The position numbers were made by a program, and so were the translations under genes. This document shows, piece after piece, positions 1-12,038 of a stretch of DNA of 64,000 nt. The stretch spans positions 67,645,183-67,709,182 of the forward strand of contig OX123182.2 in the NCBI GenBank assembly GCA_944739405.2, written 5' to 3'. A model generated the notes under the pieces. It did not search any database. It was not told where the DNA came from and saw only the letters and a program-made list of their open reading frames with translations. This DNA is from Euclidia mi (taxonomy: Eukaryota > Arthropoda > Insecta > Lepidoptera > Erebidae). Within the stretch, counting starts at the first letter, position 1; every line of letters starts with the position of its first letter.

Positions 1-794
1 GGAACCATAAAACATTTAACTCTTATAAGAAACATACCCGAGGCGGCTTTTAAACGAGATCCATTCAGAATATTAATATGCCCTGTATTGTACTCGTTCG
101 CTATATGTATACTATGAAGGCCATCAATACCAGATATCTGTGACTTACGGTACAGCGGCCATTCCCCGAGGACACGGCTCCAAACTTGACTAAAACTTTT
201 GTTTACCACTACTTAGGTAATATATTCCAACAACATATCAATACGTAGGTAAACGTAGCGTACAGAATTTGTTTATACCAACATAATAAACGTAACATTT
301 TTTTCGTTACAAAAAAGGAACTTATTCAATTCGACCAGTACTTTTATGTCGGTCATTACTTCCTTCCACTTACACCTTTTCCGATCTTTTTTGGTTTATT
401 TATGAGAGAATCTCATGTTATTTCTTCGAAATCAGATATTTTTCAGCGTGTATCGCCGCTAGTATGATTTTACATTTAGGGTTAGATGAACCCATCGTAA
501 GGAAAACTAAATAATATAAAAATTTACAATTTTCTTAATGCCATAAACATCAAAACACATATGGAAAAATCAAATTGTTCCATCTTTAATGACGATATCT
601 ATATATGACTACCCGATGTTCAAGTACACAATGAACTCAGCCCAAATATCTCATTAATACTGTCCTGAGAATTTGTGCTTTTCTCTTTATAGAAGCACCT
701 ATGGACAGTGGCAGATTAGCAGTATGGCCTAAGGTACAAAAATCTAATTTTTGAATGACCGTTACCTCCCTACTTGAGATTTTCCCATTATTTG

Positions 795-990
795 AGAGAC
801 ATCATCATCATTCACCCTGTCAACATTAATCACTGGACATAGACCTCTCCTAATTTGCATCACAATATCATTGTGAGTTCATTGGTTATAGAGAACTTGG
901 CATACTATATTATGCACGTCAGACGGGTTGGTATAGGGTTTGACGTCGAGTTTTCCGTCCCTTCCCAAGATACTATATTTTTTTTAGTAG
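795..990 (-). repeat. Decayed SINE-like repeat, present before the duplication
   Basis: The stretch starts with a degenerate ATC run and contains a 'ggttggtatagggttt' block. It resembles the ATC-tailed SINE-like repeats at 28922-29165 and 39836-40056. A matching decayed copy sits at the homologous place in copy B (37855-38085), so this insertion predates the segmental duplication. No coding potential is seen. Confidence 0.5.
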
Positions 991-1880
991 CTTCTAAACT
1001 CTATGCGCCGTAACTCAAAAAGCCTTAACTTCATAAACTCAACGCCTTAGTTTTAATACGTGGCTTAGCCGTTCACTCGTTTTGGTACGCACTCAAGATG
1101 ACCTAAGCAAGATCTGTAAAAATTAACGTATGTTACGATATTTTCGTAGTTTATTTTTATTTGAACTAACTAAATCGTCACTCAACTTCAAAATAAACAT
1201 TCCAAAACTGAAATTACAGGTCTCGTGTTTAGTGATGCCTACGTTATGAAATAATGCAATGTTAAATTACAACATCCTTGACTACTCTAGTCAGGATCAA
1301 GGATTCTCTAGATTATGATTTTTTTATGTGATTAAGTAATTATTCACTTCAGGATGCAAACTTGTTTCAAATCACGTCACTAAAACCGATCTTTCGCTGC
1401 CACATTCGAGATGCCACCAGCCACTTTACTTACAGCGTTACTCTACCAAACCGAAAAGTGTCCCGAGCTACGTTTGCTAACTCCTTGTCCCAGATATGTA
1501 TAGAAAAATAGCTAACACTGTAGACAGTGGACACTTGCGGTATGTAGTGTCTCAGCCATGCAATATAGTAAAAGTTTCTAGTCATATAAGAAACTAAGAC
1601 AACATGTTCAAAAGATGATCCTGGTAACACTACTGCCAGGTAATTCTAAAGTTATAAATTAAAATCATTGACTTATCTTTTGATTTTCATACACAAAACA
1701 TAGCATACAAAAGGACTGACGGAAAATACGATATGGAATAAATCACATCGAACTTTTAGCGATATTCTGATACATAAAATTAAATGTATTTCCATTAAAC
1801 AGCACAACCTTCCAAAAAGATATAACTTTATCGTAATGTTCAAGAGTAAAGCCGTTTTTCAACACGACTAGGAGCAAAAC

Positions 1881-2184
1881 TATATAGATAGCTGAGTGGA
1901 GAGACCGACAGACTGCTACGTAGAGGTTCTCGGGTTCGAATCCACGGCACGCACCAATGACTTTTCGGAGTTAAGTGCGTATTAAATTTTTAATTATCGC
2001 TTGCCAAACTGTGAAGGAAAACATTGTGAGGAAAGCTATATGTCTGATAATTCTCCATAAATGTTCTCGAAAGACATGTGAAGCCTGCCACTCGACCAGC
2101 GTAGTGGACTATGGCCTTACCCTTCTCATAGTGAGAAGAGGCCCGTGCCCAGCAGTGGGATAGTATAAAGGACTGCTGATGATG
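1881..2184 (+). mobile_element. tRNA-derived SINE (family 1), copy A only
   Basis: The element begins with a tRNA-like head with A-box-like 'agctgagtggagagaccg' and B-box 'gggttcgaatccacggc'. It continues with a body ending in 'cccgtgcccagcagtggga' and a GATGATGA tail. It is flanked by an 11-bp perfect target duplication, aggagcaaaac, at 1870-1880 and 2185-2195. Copy B has the empty site near 39767. Insertion therefore followed the duplication. The same family occurs, split, at 55297-55487 and 58527-58637. Confidence 0.9.
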
Positions 2185-2195
2185 AGGAGCAAAAC

Positions 2196-5100
2196 ACTGG
2201 CATACGTCTAAAAAACATGTAAGTTAATTAAACCCAATAATTCAGCGAAAAGTACCTTAATTTGAATATATAGCATTCACGTAAATATAAGACAGTAAAG
2301 TTTATAGTTCATTTGGTTACACCACATCATAGAACATTTTATGTTGATGAAGTCGTGTTTTCTTATTAACATCACAACAAATGCGAGGACGTAATTGTTA
2401 ATATTAGATAGTTTACGAAGCGCCTGTGACGTCATAGCGACCAAATTGATATTTGCGTTAATTCATAAAATGTAACGCTGTGTAATATCTTTTCAAAAGT
2501 TTGTTATGAGAGTAGCAAGTTATTAGTATTCCAGCTATGCTTTCGAGGGTAGCTGAGTGTAGTTCATACATGGTTGTCTAGAAGCGATATCAATTTATTA
2601 CGAGTATGAGCTCCGACCGACTGAAGAGCACTAGTTTCTAAGTCTAAATGTATCTTTTTTCCTTAATGATACATTTTTATCTATATATAAATAAAAATGT
2701 ATCATATCTATCGTATCGTATTCATAAATAAGATATTGGAATTGATTTAAAACCCTGATCGGGTCATAAGAATAACTATCAATGGCTACAGATTTTATTC
2801 AAATTACAAATGAAGTCAGTGAAATAGCATTCAACTGTCCAATGTATGCGTCTCATTGATCTCTGTAATCATTGAAACAATGTATACAAAGAACATATAT
2901 CATTGACCACTATACGTATATCATACAAGTTTTTGTTCACGCGACATTCGTAACGGTAATTCTTCTCCAAATATTTATACGCTATATTTATAGCTTGTAA
3001 GTCTTGTAAATGAACATATTATTTTAGAAAAAGTGCGAGTATCGTAGCTTTATAGCCTTGTATAACTATAGGTAAAGAGCAGAGAAGAAAAAAGCAATTG
3101 ATTTTATTCTGGCTGAGTGGACTGTCTCAAATGCTATATCTAACCTACACAAATCTAAGCTAAAGTACCCTAGCTAATCTTCGAAGCCTAACTGAATAAA
3201 TGTTCTTTTCTTTTTAAATTTACTTACAATGAGTTCTATTATCTCAACGACTTATAATAAACCCAAATTTACCGCACCCAGTAAATATTGGCATAATCCG
3301 TCCATTTCAAGCCGTCTTCAATTTCAAATTATCAAATGAATTCATTCATGGTGCGAGAAAACAAAGATTTGTACAAATTATGCAAAGAGATTGTCATTCA
3401 TATCATTATAACAACAACACGACAAAGAAGGTTTTTAACCTTGAGTTTTCTTTGCAAACTTTCATAATAAATACTAATGTATTTTCTGCATTAATGTGGG
3501 TCATTTAAAATTTTTCATATGGCTAAGTTTAATGCCATTTAATGTCGTTAGAATTTTATTTAATGTTGCTTTATTTTTATTTATACGAATTATATTATAT
3601 TTATACGAAAAACCAATTATTTTTAATTTATACGAATTCTTATCTCTGCACAAACATGGTTATATTCGTTGTATCTATCAAATATTTAGACAATTGTAAT
3701 AACATTATCAAACCCAATATAATGACATAAAGATTTAAGACTCGGTTAAATTCTATAATCACAAACGCCGTAGACAATAAGTTACGTAGCCACAGCTTCC
3801 ATGTTCGTTACACCTATTTCATGCCTTTGGCATGTTGTATTTCATTTTAATACATAAATAAACAATAAATCGGTGCTTATGATCGAACATAAAGCAAGAA
3901 TCAATAGGATAGTCCAAGCACGCGTGGCGCGTATTTATATGCGCGGTTAAAAGGCTTGGCGGGGCTCCAGTTCGTCGGGTCGAACATCCCTGTCGGCATC
4001 GCGACGGCTAGAGCTTCGTCTACATCCCTCCAGTGTGGCTTATTTTATAACTTGTGCCGGCGAGCCGTGTCCGCCGGCGTTACGTAACAAATAACAAATT
4101 CTGTGTTACCATGGTAATAAAATGCTCAGCAAGAATACTTCTACTCTCCCGCAGCGAGATTCACTCCAACTAATTTTCATTGTACCGTAAAAGTCGAAAC
4201 ACACGACGTAATGCGCCAAGATAATAATGTACTACATAATGTGTAAAGTTGGACGTTTTGACTACGTTGAATTGTTTATAAAAACAGAGCTGATAGATTT
4301 ATAAGCTACAGGAATTCGCAGCACAAACACTGCGCCAGGAGGTTTTACTATTGTTATTTAAACTACTCGGTTAGATTATAGCGAAACAGGTTCCTTGCTA
4401 AATGAAATTGTTACAACAGATAGAAAATGTTACCAAGTACTGCATATATTTAAGCACAGACCAACAAAATTCGATATAAATTGGAGGAACTAGTTATTGA
4501 ATTTATTCCGACGTACCTCCACGGTTTACATTCGAAGAAATTTAATTCAAAGTAAAAACATCGATACGGCATGTTATTATATAATTGAATTGAAAAAAGC
4601 GTGCCTGAGAAGTTACACAAAACAATACACTCGTAACGGCATGCGAATTCACCCGGCTTATTTCAGTGAGTGAATACAGTAAGTAAGGGGCACTCGGGAC
4701 GCTTGCATACGCTCCGGCGAGCGTGCACTGCAGTCTTTGAGCAATTTTATTCACACTACATCTTCAGCCCGATAGACACTGGAATAACGTGGGCAGGAAT
4801 TAAAAATCACAATCGTCAATTGCTATCGTACAATACCCAATTTTATGCGCTATGCACTCAGCCTCACTTCGGCTAAAAAGGAATCCATGACTGAACTTTG
4901 TTTTAATAACTTCGTCGGCCAAGCTCCGATTTCCTTTACAAAAATGATTTCATTATTCGCTGTCGGTTCAGTTAATGAGACACATCTTAACATACTATAA
5001 TTACATCGTGGCGTAATAAAACCGACGCTAATTAACGAATACTAAGCAGCATTGGCCAGAAACGGTGATATACTTGGGTTTAGGTAATGTAATCTACATG

Positions 5101-5572
5101 AGAGTAAATGCAGCCATAAGTGGTTTATATTATTATAATGAACGTAAGCATACACAGCACGCTTAGCTGTTAGGCTTGGCTTGGTTGCAAACGTTTATGA
5201 CGGTCATTATGTTGAATGGACAAACTTAAGTTGGAGCATTAGTAATCGCCGGCGTCGGTATAGACTGGTCAAAGCGCCGCGCGCCGGCTGGAGCCGGCTA
5301 CGTTTAACATAAATTTGTGACTTGAAGTTGATACAGTTTCCTACGCTGTGTTGACTCGCCAGCACATTACCTATGCAATAACTGCCAACTCGCTCGACAA
5401 CTCTGTTTATCAATTGAGTTTTTATTTACGTCAGATACCTAGATTATACTTTGGATAGCATACGTGCTATGTGTATAAAAGGTAGCCCAAAGGATTTAGC
5501 CTATAGCTCTCGCAAAACTTCTGTGTAAAATATATCGAAACTTCGATATTCCGGTTTCAGAGGCTAGTTTTA
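2196..5572. other. Duplicated AT-rich segment without a recognisable gene
   Basis: This stretch matches 39780-45190 of copy B once the B-specific insertions are removed. Only short ORFs without recognisable domains occur. A locally GC-rich patch at about 3900-4090 (copy B 42880-43050) shows no convincing gene. The stretch serves as the pre-insertion sequence for six insertions in copy B. Confidence 0.6.
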
Positions 5573-5979
5573 ACTGACAGCTTTATGTGTACTTGGTATC
5601 CTTTAAAATTTACTATTTAATTTTCAACAAGTATAGATTTTATGTATTGTAGCTTATATGCTCTTGGCTAGCTTTATGTGGTCGTAAAGGAGAAGTAAAA
5701 AAAATCGCTTATTACTTGAATGATTTTAATTGCATATGGACTCTGTAAGAACATCCATCACAGAACAAATGAGAGTAGTTGATCTGTGACATACAGTGCT
5801 TGCAACAAACTTTTGGATGGAATATCTGACACTCAGGCCAAAGGTTAATACGTTGTTTAAATCCCGAAAGTTAAGGTTAAACATAAGATTTTAATAAATT
5901 CTTGAATTGTGTTGAATTTATAATTATTGCACATAGCCATAACGTTTTATAAGACTTGCCTTGTTCGTAATAGATTGGC
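5573..5979. other. Copy A-specific non-coding sequence
   Basis: Homology with copy B stops at about 5572, where copy B runs into a TAA microsatellite and a Dong element. This AT-rich stretch leads into the 3' end of the minus-strand LINE fragment. I see no gene in it; its left part could be LINE 3' UTR. Confidence 0.4.
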
Positions 5980-7248
5980 AAGGTTAACTTGGTACTTGGT
6001 AGCACGGGCTGTTTCCGCAATTCCACGTCCTGGCTTGTATTTTGCGTGCGGGTGGGATGGCGTTGTCACTCGAGCCACCCCAGCTCTTCGAGGAAGGCCA
6101 GCAGACTCTTGATGTAGCCCACTGCTTCCCTCAGCGTGCTGTGTCTGGTCAGGTACTGCTGTGCTATGCATACTGTGAGACATCAGGGCAGTCGAGGAGC
6201 AGGTGGCTGTCGTCTCGTCTGCTGCCGTACAGGTTTTTCACATCGGGCTGTCAGTGATACCTATAGTAAACAGGTACTTATTAAAGGATTCGTGACCTGT
6301 GTAGGCGGCCGTGACTGTCCGTAGTTGTTGTTTGGACAGCCAGAGGACTTGTTTGGCTATGTTACCGTCTGCTGCGGGAAGAGCCTCCTTGGCCTGCCTA
6401 CATGTTTCAATACCAATCCAGGAATTGTTGTGTTGGGTCCTGGTTCTATTTCTTACCAGGTTGCGATAAAAACCAGAAGGGAGGGGGATAATGGGCTCGG
6501 GTCCCACCACCTCTAAAGTGACCCCTCTTCTGGCAAGTACGTCGGCTCTTGAGCCACTGTGGCCCTTGATCCATTGCAGTGTTAGTTTGTTTAGTTTACC
6601 TACCTCTGTTAGTTTCTGGTGGCATTAATTAAAGTGTGAGTTCCGAGGTGATAGTATGGCTTTTGAGGGCTGAGAGGACAGCCATACTATCCGAGAGGAT
6701 CCTAATGGATCGTCCCCTTACCTCACGTGCCATGATTGCTGTGGCAACTAGGATTATGCCGAAACATTCGGCCTGGTAGACCGTGTTATAGGCTCCCAGT
6801 GGTGCTGCGATATTGATGTTTAGGTCCTCGGAGAATACTCCTGAACCCGTAACTATACCCGTCTTAGACCCATCTGTGAAGATCGTGAGCTCGTAGTGGT
6901 TAAACGCTGCTCCGTGTAGATCCTCATACTGTTGGATTTTGTATTTCTTGTCAAACTCGAAGTGTTTTGTTATGATGGTCGCCGATAGCTTGTGTTAGAG
7001 GAACTTCTTTCAAGAGTGTGTCTAAGTTGCTGGTGTGCGGTGTATTGGTGTCTTTCCCGAGCTTAAGAGCTCTTAGCCAAACCGCCGACATCGTTGCTTC
7101 CTGTTGTATGAACCGGTGCAATGGAGGCGGGTCCAACAACACAACTTCAAGTGCCGCTGTAGTTGTGGTTTTCATGCAGCCCGTGGCCGCTAGGCATGCA
7201 AGTCGTTGAAGCCTTTGAAGCTTGTTGGCGGCAGTTGTTAGATTAATG
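5980..7248 (-). mobile_element. LINE fragment with RNase H domain (R1/I/Jockey group)
   Basis: Read on the minus strand, this is the 3' part of a non-LTR retrotransposon ORF2. From high to low coordinates it shows a linker ending in 'TAALEVVLLDPPPLHRF' (7175-6951), then RNase H landmarks FTDGSKTG (about 6870), QAECFGI, SDSMAVLSAL and WIKGHSG (about 6570). A C-terminal region follows with LSKQQLRTVTAAYTGHESF (about 6330) and a Cys/His tail. At least one in-frame stop replaces the first Cys of the tail motif at about 6238, and the frame changes several times, so it is a pseudogene. RT and endonuclease parts are absent. The fragment stops exactly where copy A/B homology resumes. Superfamily assignment rests on motif order; the clade is uncertain. 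Confidence 0.75.
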
Positions 7249-7486
7249 TTTTGAAGAGCAATTAATCGTCATAAAGTGACAATTAGTTGCTCGTCTCGAC
7301 ATTTACCTACTCTGTTAATTATGCCTAATACTCTCATTATTGATATGTAGTTACTTTGGTAGCAAGAATATTAATTTTCTTAAACATTTATATTAAAAAT
7401 ATTATTTATGAATAATTAAATGTCTTATAGATTAAAAATTCCACGAAGAGCGATGAAAATGTTTCTTGGAAAAAATATTTCCTTTA

Positions 7487-7655
7487 TGCTCCTGCTACAC
7501 CGGCGTCTTAACGCGTTAATTTAGGTGCTACATAGATGTGGCCAACGTTTTAACGTGTTAAAATACTAATTTCCAATGTAATTTTCTTAACGCGTTAACT
7601 AATGCGTTGATGGCCATTGCCATTAACGTTAACGCTAACGCAGGTGTAGCAGTAG
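7487..7655. mobile_element. Small palindromic MITE-like insertion, copy A only
   Basis: About 165 bp are absent from copy B (near 52385). The ends are inverted: 'cctgctacacc' on the left and 'ggtgtagcag' on the right. The interior is rich in TTAACG/CGTTAA palindromes such as ttaacgcgttaa. No ORF is present, and no clear target duplication could be assigned because copy B also differs here. It is probably a non-autonomous DNA transposon. Confidence 0.5.
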
Positions 7656-8320
7656 CATTACATTATCATTTATCTACTGACGCCACTTCATACTGTAGTC
7701 CTTCTGTAGTCTCATCAAATTTCAGATGTTGTCAATTGTGAATTCCGTTTCTGGATTAAAAGAAACGTTTATGACATTCTTTAACCGGCTATATGGACAG
7801 TTTACGAATAGGTATATTTTTATGTTAACAATGTAGAATCAAGTAAAAATACATGGAATTAAAAGCAAAAATATGGAATACATAATAATATGCGACTGCT
7901 TTATAACAATCATCATTTAGCGAGAAAAGGATAAAACTCGAAATCTTTTACCGTGAAAATGTATTATAACTTTTTAATGGCTTGATGTTTCTTAGATCAG
8001 TTAAAACTTGTTAATAGTAGGGGGAGCCGTAGAAGAGATTTATGGATCAATTTGAGCGCGTCAAGTCAACATATATACTGGCGTCGGGACGTGACGACCC
8101 CACCCCCCACTGGGGGAGTTACTCTGACGAGTAGATACTCGTCATAGTATCTCCCCCAGCACAAGCAGTCAACCGAAAGATGGCGGTCAAACCATCCGAA
8201 CCTGGCGGAAGTAAATCCCAAGATGCTAGAGGGGCAGGAGCGTCCAGCACTAAAAACTTCCGCCACTGCGATCGCCAATGCGCCTGCCAAGCGTGGCGAT
8301 TATGGCAAATCCGCCCATAA

Positions 8321-9106
8321 ATGAACCACACCAATAAAAACCGGCCCCTAGTCCCTGGCGGCCCCGCTAGTCCTGGTTATGGTAGCGGCCATGGTAACGG
8401 CGGGGCAAGGGGTGCGAAGAATCTCCGGAAGAGATCGGGCTACCACCACCAACGACAATTGGCCCTGGCAACACTGAACACGCGCACACTGCGGACCGAC
8501 GAGAAGATTGTCAAGCTGGAAGAAGAATTGAGCAAGTTGCGATGGGATATCATAGGCCTATCTGAAGTCCGAAGACAGGGGGAGGACTCGATAGTTCTCA
8601 ATACCGGCAACTTGCTCTTCTACCGGGAGGGCGACCAACAGTCCCAAGGTGGTGTCGGGTTCATCGTCCACAAATCTCTCGTGACCAACGTGGTAAATAT
8701 TGGGAATGTGTCCAGCAGGGTAGCGTACCTTATACTCAGAATATCAAAGCGGTATTCGCTGAAGGTCATACAGGAATACGCTCCGACCTTGACGCACCCC
8801 GATGAGGAGGTGAAAGCCATGTACGAGGACATATCTCGGGCTATATATGGCTTCAAAACCCATTACACCTTGATCATGGGAGATTTTAACGCGAAACTGG
8901 GCAAACGCGACGGTGATGAGCTGAGAGTGGGGCAATTTGGTTATGGGCATCGGAATTCCCGGGGTCACTTTCTGGCTAGCTTTATGGAGAATGAAGGATT
9001 CTATATGATGAATTCCTTCTTCAAGAAGCGAGAATGCCGCAAGTGGACCTGGGTAAGTCCAGACGGTGCCACCAAAAATGAGATCGACTTTATCATGTCG
9101 ACGTAG
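8321..9106 (+). pseudogene. RTE-1 endonuclease region (APE type)
   Basis: A 261-codon open frame starts with a basic N-terminus and then shows the apurinic-type endonuclease order: LATLNTRTLR (about residue 48), IIGLSEVRRQG, GVGFIVHKS, VIQEYAPT, IMGDFNAKLG (catalytic D/N pair), and KNEIDFIMS near the end. It stops at 9104-9106 with TAG where the related copy at 55.8-58.4 kb has a lysine codon. The sequence after the stop still encodes the SDHRMV motif of the same domain. Role in the family: nicking target DNA for target-primed reverse transcription. Inactive here. Confidence 0.85.
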
Positions 9107-9215
9107 AGGCAGATATTCAATGATGTCTCCGTGATCAATTCGATTAAAGTGGGGAGCGATCACCGAATGGTAAGAGGCACAATTGAATATCTGAACAAGC
9201 CTTGAACGGTCGAGG

Positions 9216-10022
9216 TTGATAAAGTCCACGCTCCGACCGGCACCGGTTCATATCCAAAACCCCGAGAGCTTTCAGCTCGAACTCAAGAACCGTTTCGAAT
9301 GCCTGGGCGAATGCGTAGATGTGGACGAGTACAGTAACGGGTTCGTGGATGCTGTCCATACAACAGGGGCTAAATTCTTTAAGCCCCAGAAAAGCAAGAG
9401 AACCAGCAAGATCTCGGGTCCGACTCTCGAGCTGTTAGAGAAAAGGCGCAAGATGGTTCTGCTATCCTCCGACGACATGCCGAAATATCGGCACCTCAAC
9501 AGACAGATCTTTAAGTCTCTGACTCGCGATCTCCGCCAATACAACACAAAATGTGTTCGTGAGGCGATCGAGCAGAATACGGGATACAAAGTGTTCCAGA
9601 GGGATCTGTCTGTTGGGCAGAGTCAGCTGACAAAGCTGAAGACGGAAGATGGCAGAATCGTATCGTTCAAGCCTGAGCTCTTGGAGGAGATCGAAAGGTT
9701 CTATGGACAGCTATACACGACAACGCAACAACCCGCAAGTACTCCAGCGTCAGACCCTAGAGCTGGATTGACCCGACACTATACCGAAGAAATACCGGAC
9801 GTCAGTATGCACGAGATTAATGTGGCTCTCAAACAGCTCAAAAACAAAAAGGCGCCGGGTGATGACGGAATTACGAGCGAGCTTCTGATGGCTGGCGGTG
9901 CACCCGCTAGAGAAGCCCTTCGGAAGCTATTTTTTCCGACATTCTCGAGGGTAAAACGCCACAGGCGTGGCACAGAGGTGTGGTGGTGCTTTTCTTTAAG
10001 AAAGGGGATGAAACCCTCTTAA
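9216..10022 (+). pseudogene. RTE-1 inter-domain and fingers region
   Basis: This open frame of 268 codons follows a frameshift after the endonuclease. It covers the linker between endonuclease and RT and the start of the RT, including KQLKNKKAPGDDGITSELL (RT block 1-2). The next frameshift lies at about 9980, where the reading continues in the frame of 9980-10393. The same region is frame-shifted differently in the copy at 57.1-58.1 kb, so the two copies decayed independently. Confidence 0.75.
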
Positions 10023-11296
10023 AGAACTACAGACCCATCACACTTCTGAGCCACGTCTACAAGCTGTTTTCGAGGGTCATCACGAATCGTCTTGAGAGCA
10101 AGCTAGACGACTTCCAGCCTCCCGAACAAGCCGGTTTCCGTAAAGGCTATAGTACCATAGGCCACATACATACGCTGTGGCAGGTTATACAGAAGTCCGA
10201 GGAGTATAACCAACCACTATGCTTGGCGTTTGTGGACTATGAGAAAGCCTTCGATTCGATCGAAACCTGGGCGGTGCTACAGTCTCTCCAACGGTGCCGG
10301 ATTGACTACCGATATATCAAAGTGCTGAAGTATTTGTATGAAAACGCCACTATGTCAGTCCGCCTCCAGGACCAGATTTCGAAACCTATTTAACACCAGC
10401 GAGGAGTGAGACGGGGGAATGTCATATCCCCGAAACTGTTAACCACTGCGCTGGAGGATGTTTTCAAGCTTCTGGACTGGAATGGACTCGGCATCAACAT
10501 CAACGGCGAGTACATCACTCACCTTCGATTCGCAGACGATATCGTAGTCATGGCTGAGACCATGGAAGACCTAGGCACAATGCTCGATGGCCTCTGTAGA
10601 GTCTTCCAACAAGTAGGTCTTAAGATGAACATGGACAAGACGAAAATTATGTCGAACGTCCATGTTGTACCTGCTCCTATTCAGGTTGGGAACTCTACGC
10701 TCGAAGTTGTCGACAAGTATATCTACCTGGGACAAGTAGTCCAATTAGGTAGGTCCAACTTCGAGAAGGAGGTCAATCGTCGAATCCAACTCGGTTGGGC
10801 AGCGTTCGGGAAGCTACGACATATCTTCTCGTCCGATATCCTGCAGTGTCTCAAGACGAAAGTCTTTGACCAGTGTGTGTTGCCAGTGACGACTTACGGA
10901 TCAGAGACGTGGTCGCTCACTATGGACCTTATCAGAAGACTCAAGGTCACTCAGAGGGCGATGGAGAGAGCTATGCTTGGAGTTTCCCTGCGAGATCGAA
11001 TCAGAAATGAGGAGATTCGCAGTAGAACCAAAGTTGCCAACATAGCTCTCCGGATAGCCAAGCTGAAGCGGCAGTGGGCTGGGCACATAGCTCGAAGAAC
11101 CGATGGCCGTTGGGGCAGAAAGGTTCTGGAGTGGCGGCCATGTACCGGACGACGCAGCAGAGGTAAGCCCCCCGCAAGGTGGACCGACGATCTCGTCAAG
11201 ATCGCGGGAGGCGGTTGGATGCGGGCGGCTCAAGACCGATCTGTGTGGAGAACCTTGGGGGAGGCCTATGTCCAGCAGTGGACATCGTTTGGCTGA
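9980..11296 (+). pseudogene. RTE-1 reverse transcriptase and C-terminal region
   Basis: Two frames, 9980-10393 and 10406-11296, are separated by a stop at 10391-10393. They carry RT motifs in order: LKNYRPITLLSHVYKLFS, EQAGFRKGYST, FVDYEKAFDSIE (catalytic Asp), a degraded GVRRGNVISPKL where GVRQGDVISP is expected, and FADDIVVM (catalytic DD, about 10530). The thumb and the RTE-type C-terminus (RQWAGHIARR, GRRSRGKPPARW) follow. The stop and the altered QGD motif make it inactive. Reading ends just before the ATG-repeat tail. Confidence 0.85.
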
Positions 11297-11350
11297 TATG
11301 ATGATGATGATGATGATGAGGTAAACTTAGTGGGGTTGCCTTGCATCTAT

Positions 11351-12034
11351 TGTAAAGTCATACTCCTTATTGCGTTATTTTCTTTTCAGGCGCTTAACAC
11401 AGTAGGCGAAGCTAGCCTAGTCCGAAGAGCACTCCGCTAGGAATTATTACCTTAGAAGGTAATGGACCGGGCACAGGCAGTCTGTGACTCATAGGTCTAT
11501 GCCTATATAAGATGGGTGCGCGATCTAAATCGGTCCTGTTCCTGACCGGTTGTTGTGTATTCTCTTTGCTACTTTCTAGTTCTCCCTACGGGCTATAATC
11601 CCCTACAGATCTACACCGTCTTCACCCTACGGGCTGACGTTTTACCTACGGCTTTCTACATCCACTGGTCCCTACCACCGGTTGCTGTTAGCTGCGAACT
11701 ACGAGCTGCTGGCGCCGTGCTTCTACCAGCCTACGCCGGAGCCTACCACTCAGCCTACATCAGCTGCACCGCCTGAGCCTACCACTCAGCCTACACCTTG
11801 ACCACCGAGCTGCCACCCAGCGTACACTTCGGCCAGCTCACCGGCGACCCTACGAGCAGTCTACTCTGCGAGCGTCGGAGAGCAGCAGGAGTCTACTCTC
11901 CAGCCTTTAGGCCAGTACTTACCTAGTCGGTCATACTATATGTAAACGGTAGTGAGACATAATAAAAGACCAGTTCCTTCTAAACAGTGTTACTATTAGA
12001 ACCCCGACAATCTACCTGAGAGCCAAACGTCTCA
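11351..12034 (+). mobile_element. Solo LTR, copy A only
   Basis: A 684-bp sequence starts TGTAAAGTC and ends CGTCTCA, so it has canonical TG...CA ends. It is flanked by a 4-bp target duplication, ctat, at 11347-11350 and 12035-12038. Copy B has the empty site with one ctat at 54677-54680. Inside are a TATA box (gcctatataa at 11501) and a polyadenylation signal (aataaa at 11961), in the order expected of U3-R-U5. No internal region remains, so LTR-LTR recombination probably removed it. Four-base duplications are common for Ty3/gypsy elements. The family cannot be named from the LTR alone. Confidence 0.85.
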
Positions 12035-12038
12035 CTAT

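Larger units (their letters stand above)
8074..11320 (+). mobile_element. RTE-clade LINE (RTE-1), near full length, broken ORF
   Basis: A 3.2-kb non-LTR retrotransposon with an apurinic endonuclease followed by a reverse transcriptase and an ATG-triplet microsatellite 3' tail (11297-11320), as is usual for insect RTE elements. Flanks are an imperfect 9-bp target duplication, gtcaacata at 8065-8073 and gtaaactta at 11321-11329. The empty site gtaaacata lies in copy B near 54650. The single expected ORF is broken by stops and frameshifts. A 5'-truncated inverted relative sits at 55797-58416 and a 3' end at 60285-61008. Confidence 0.92.
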
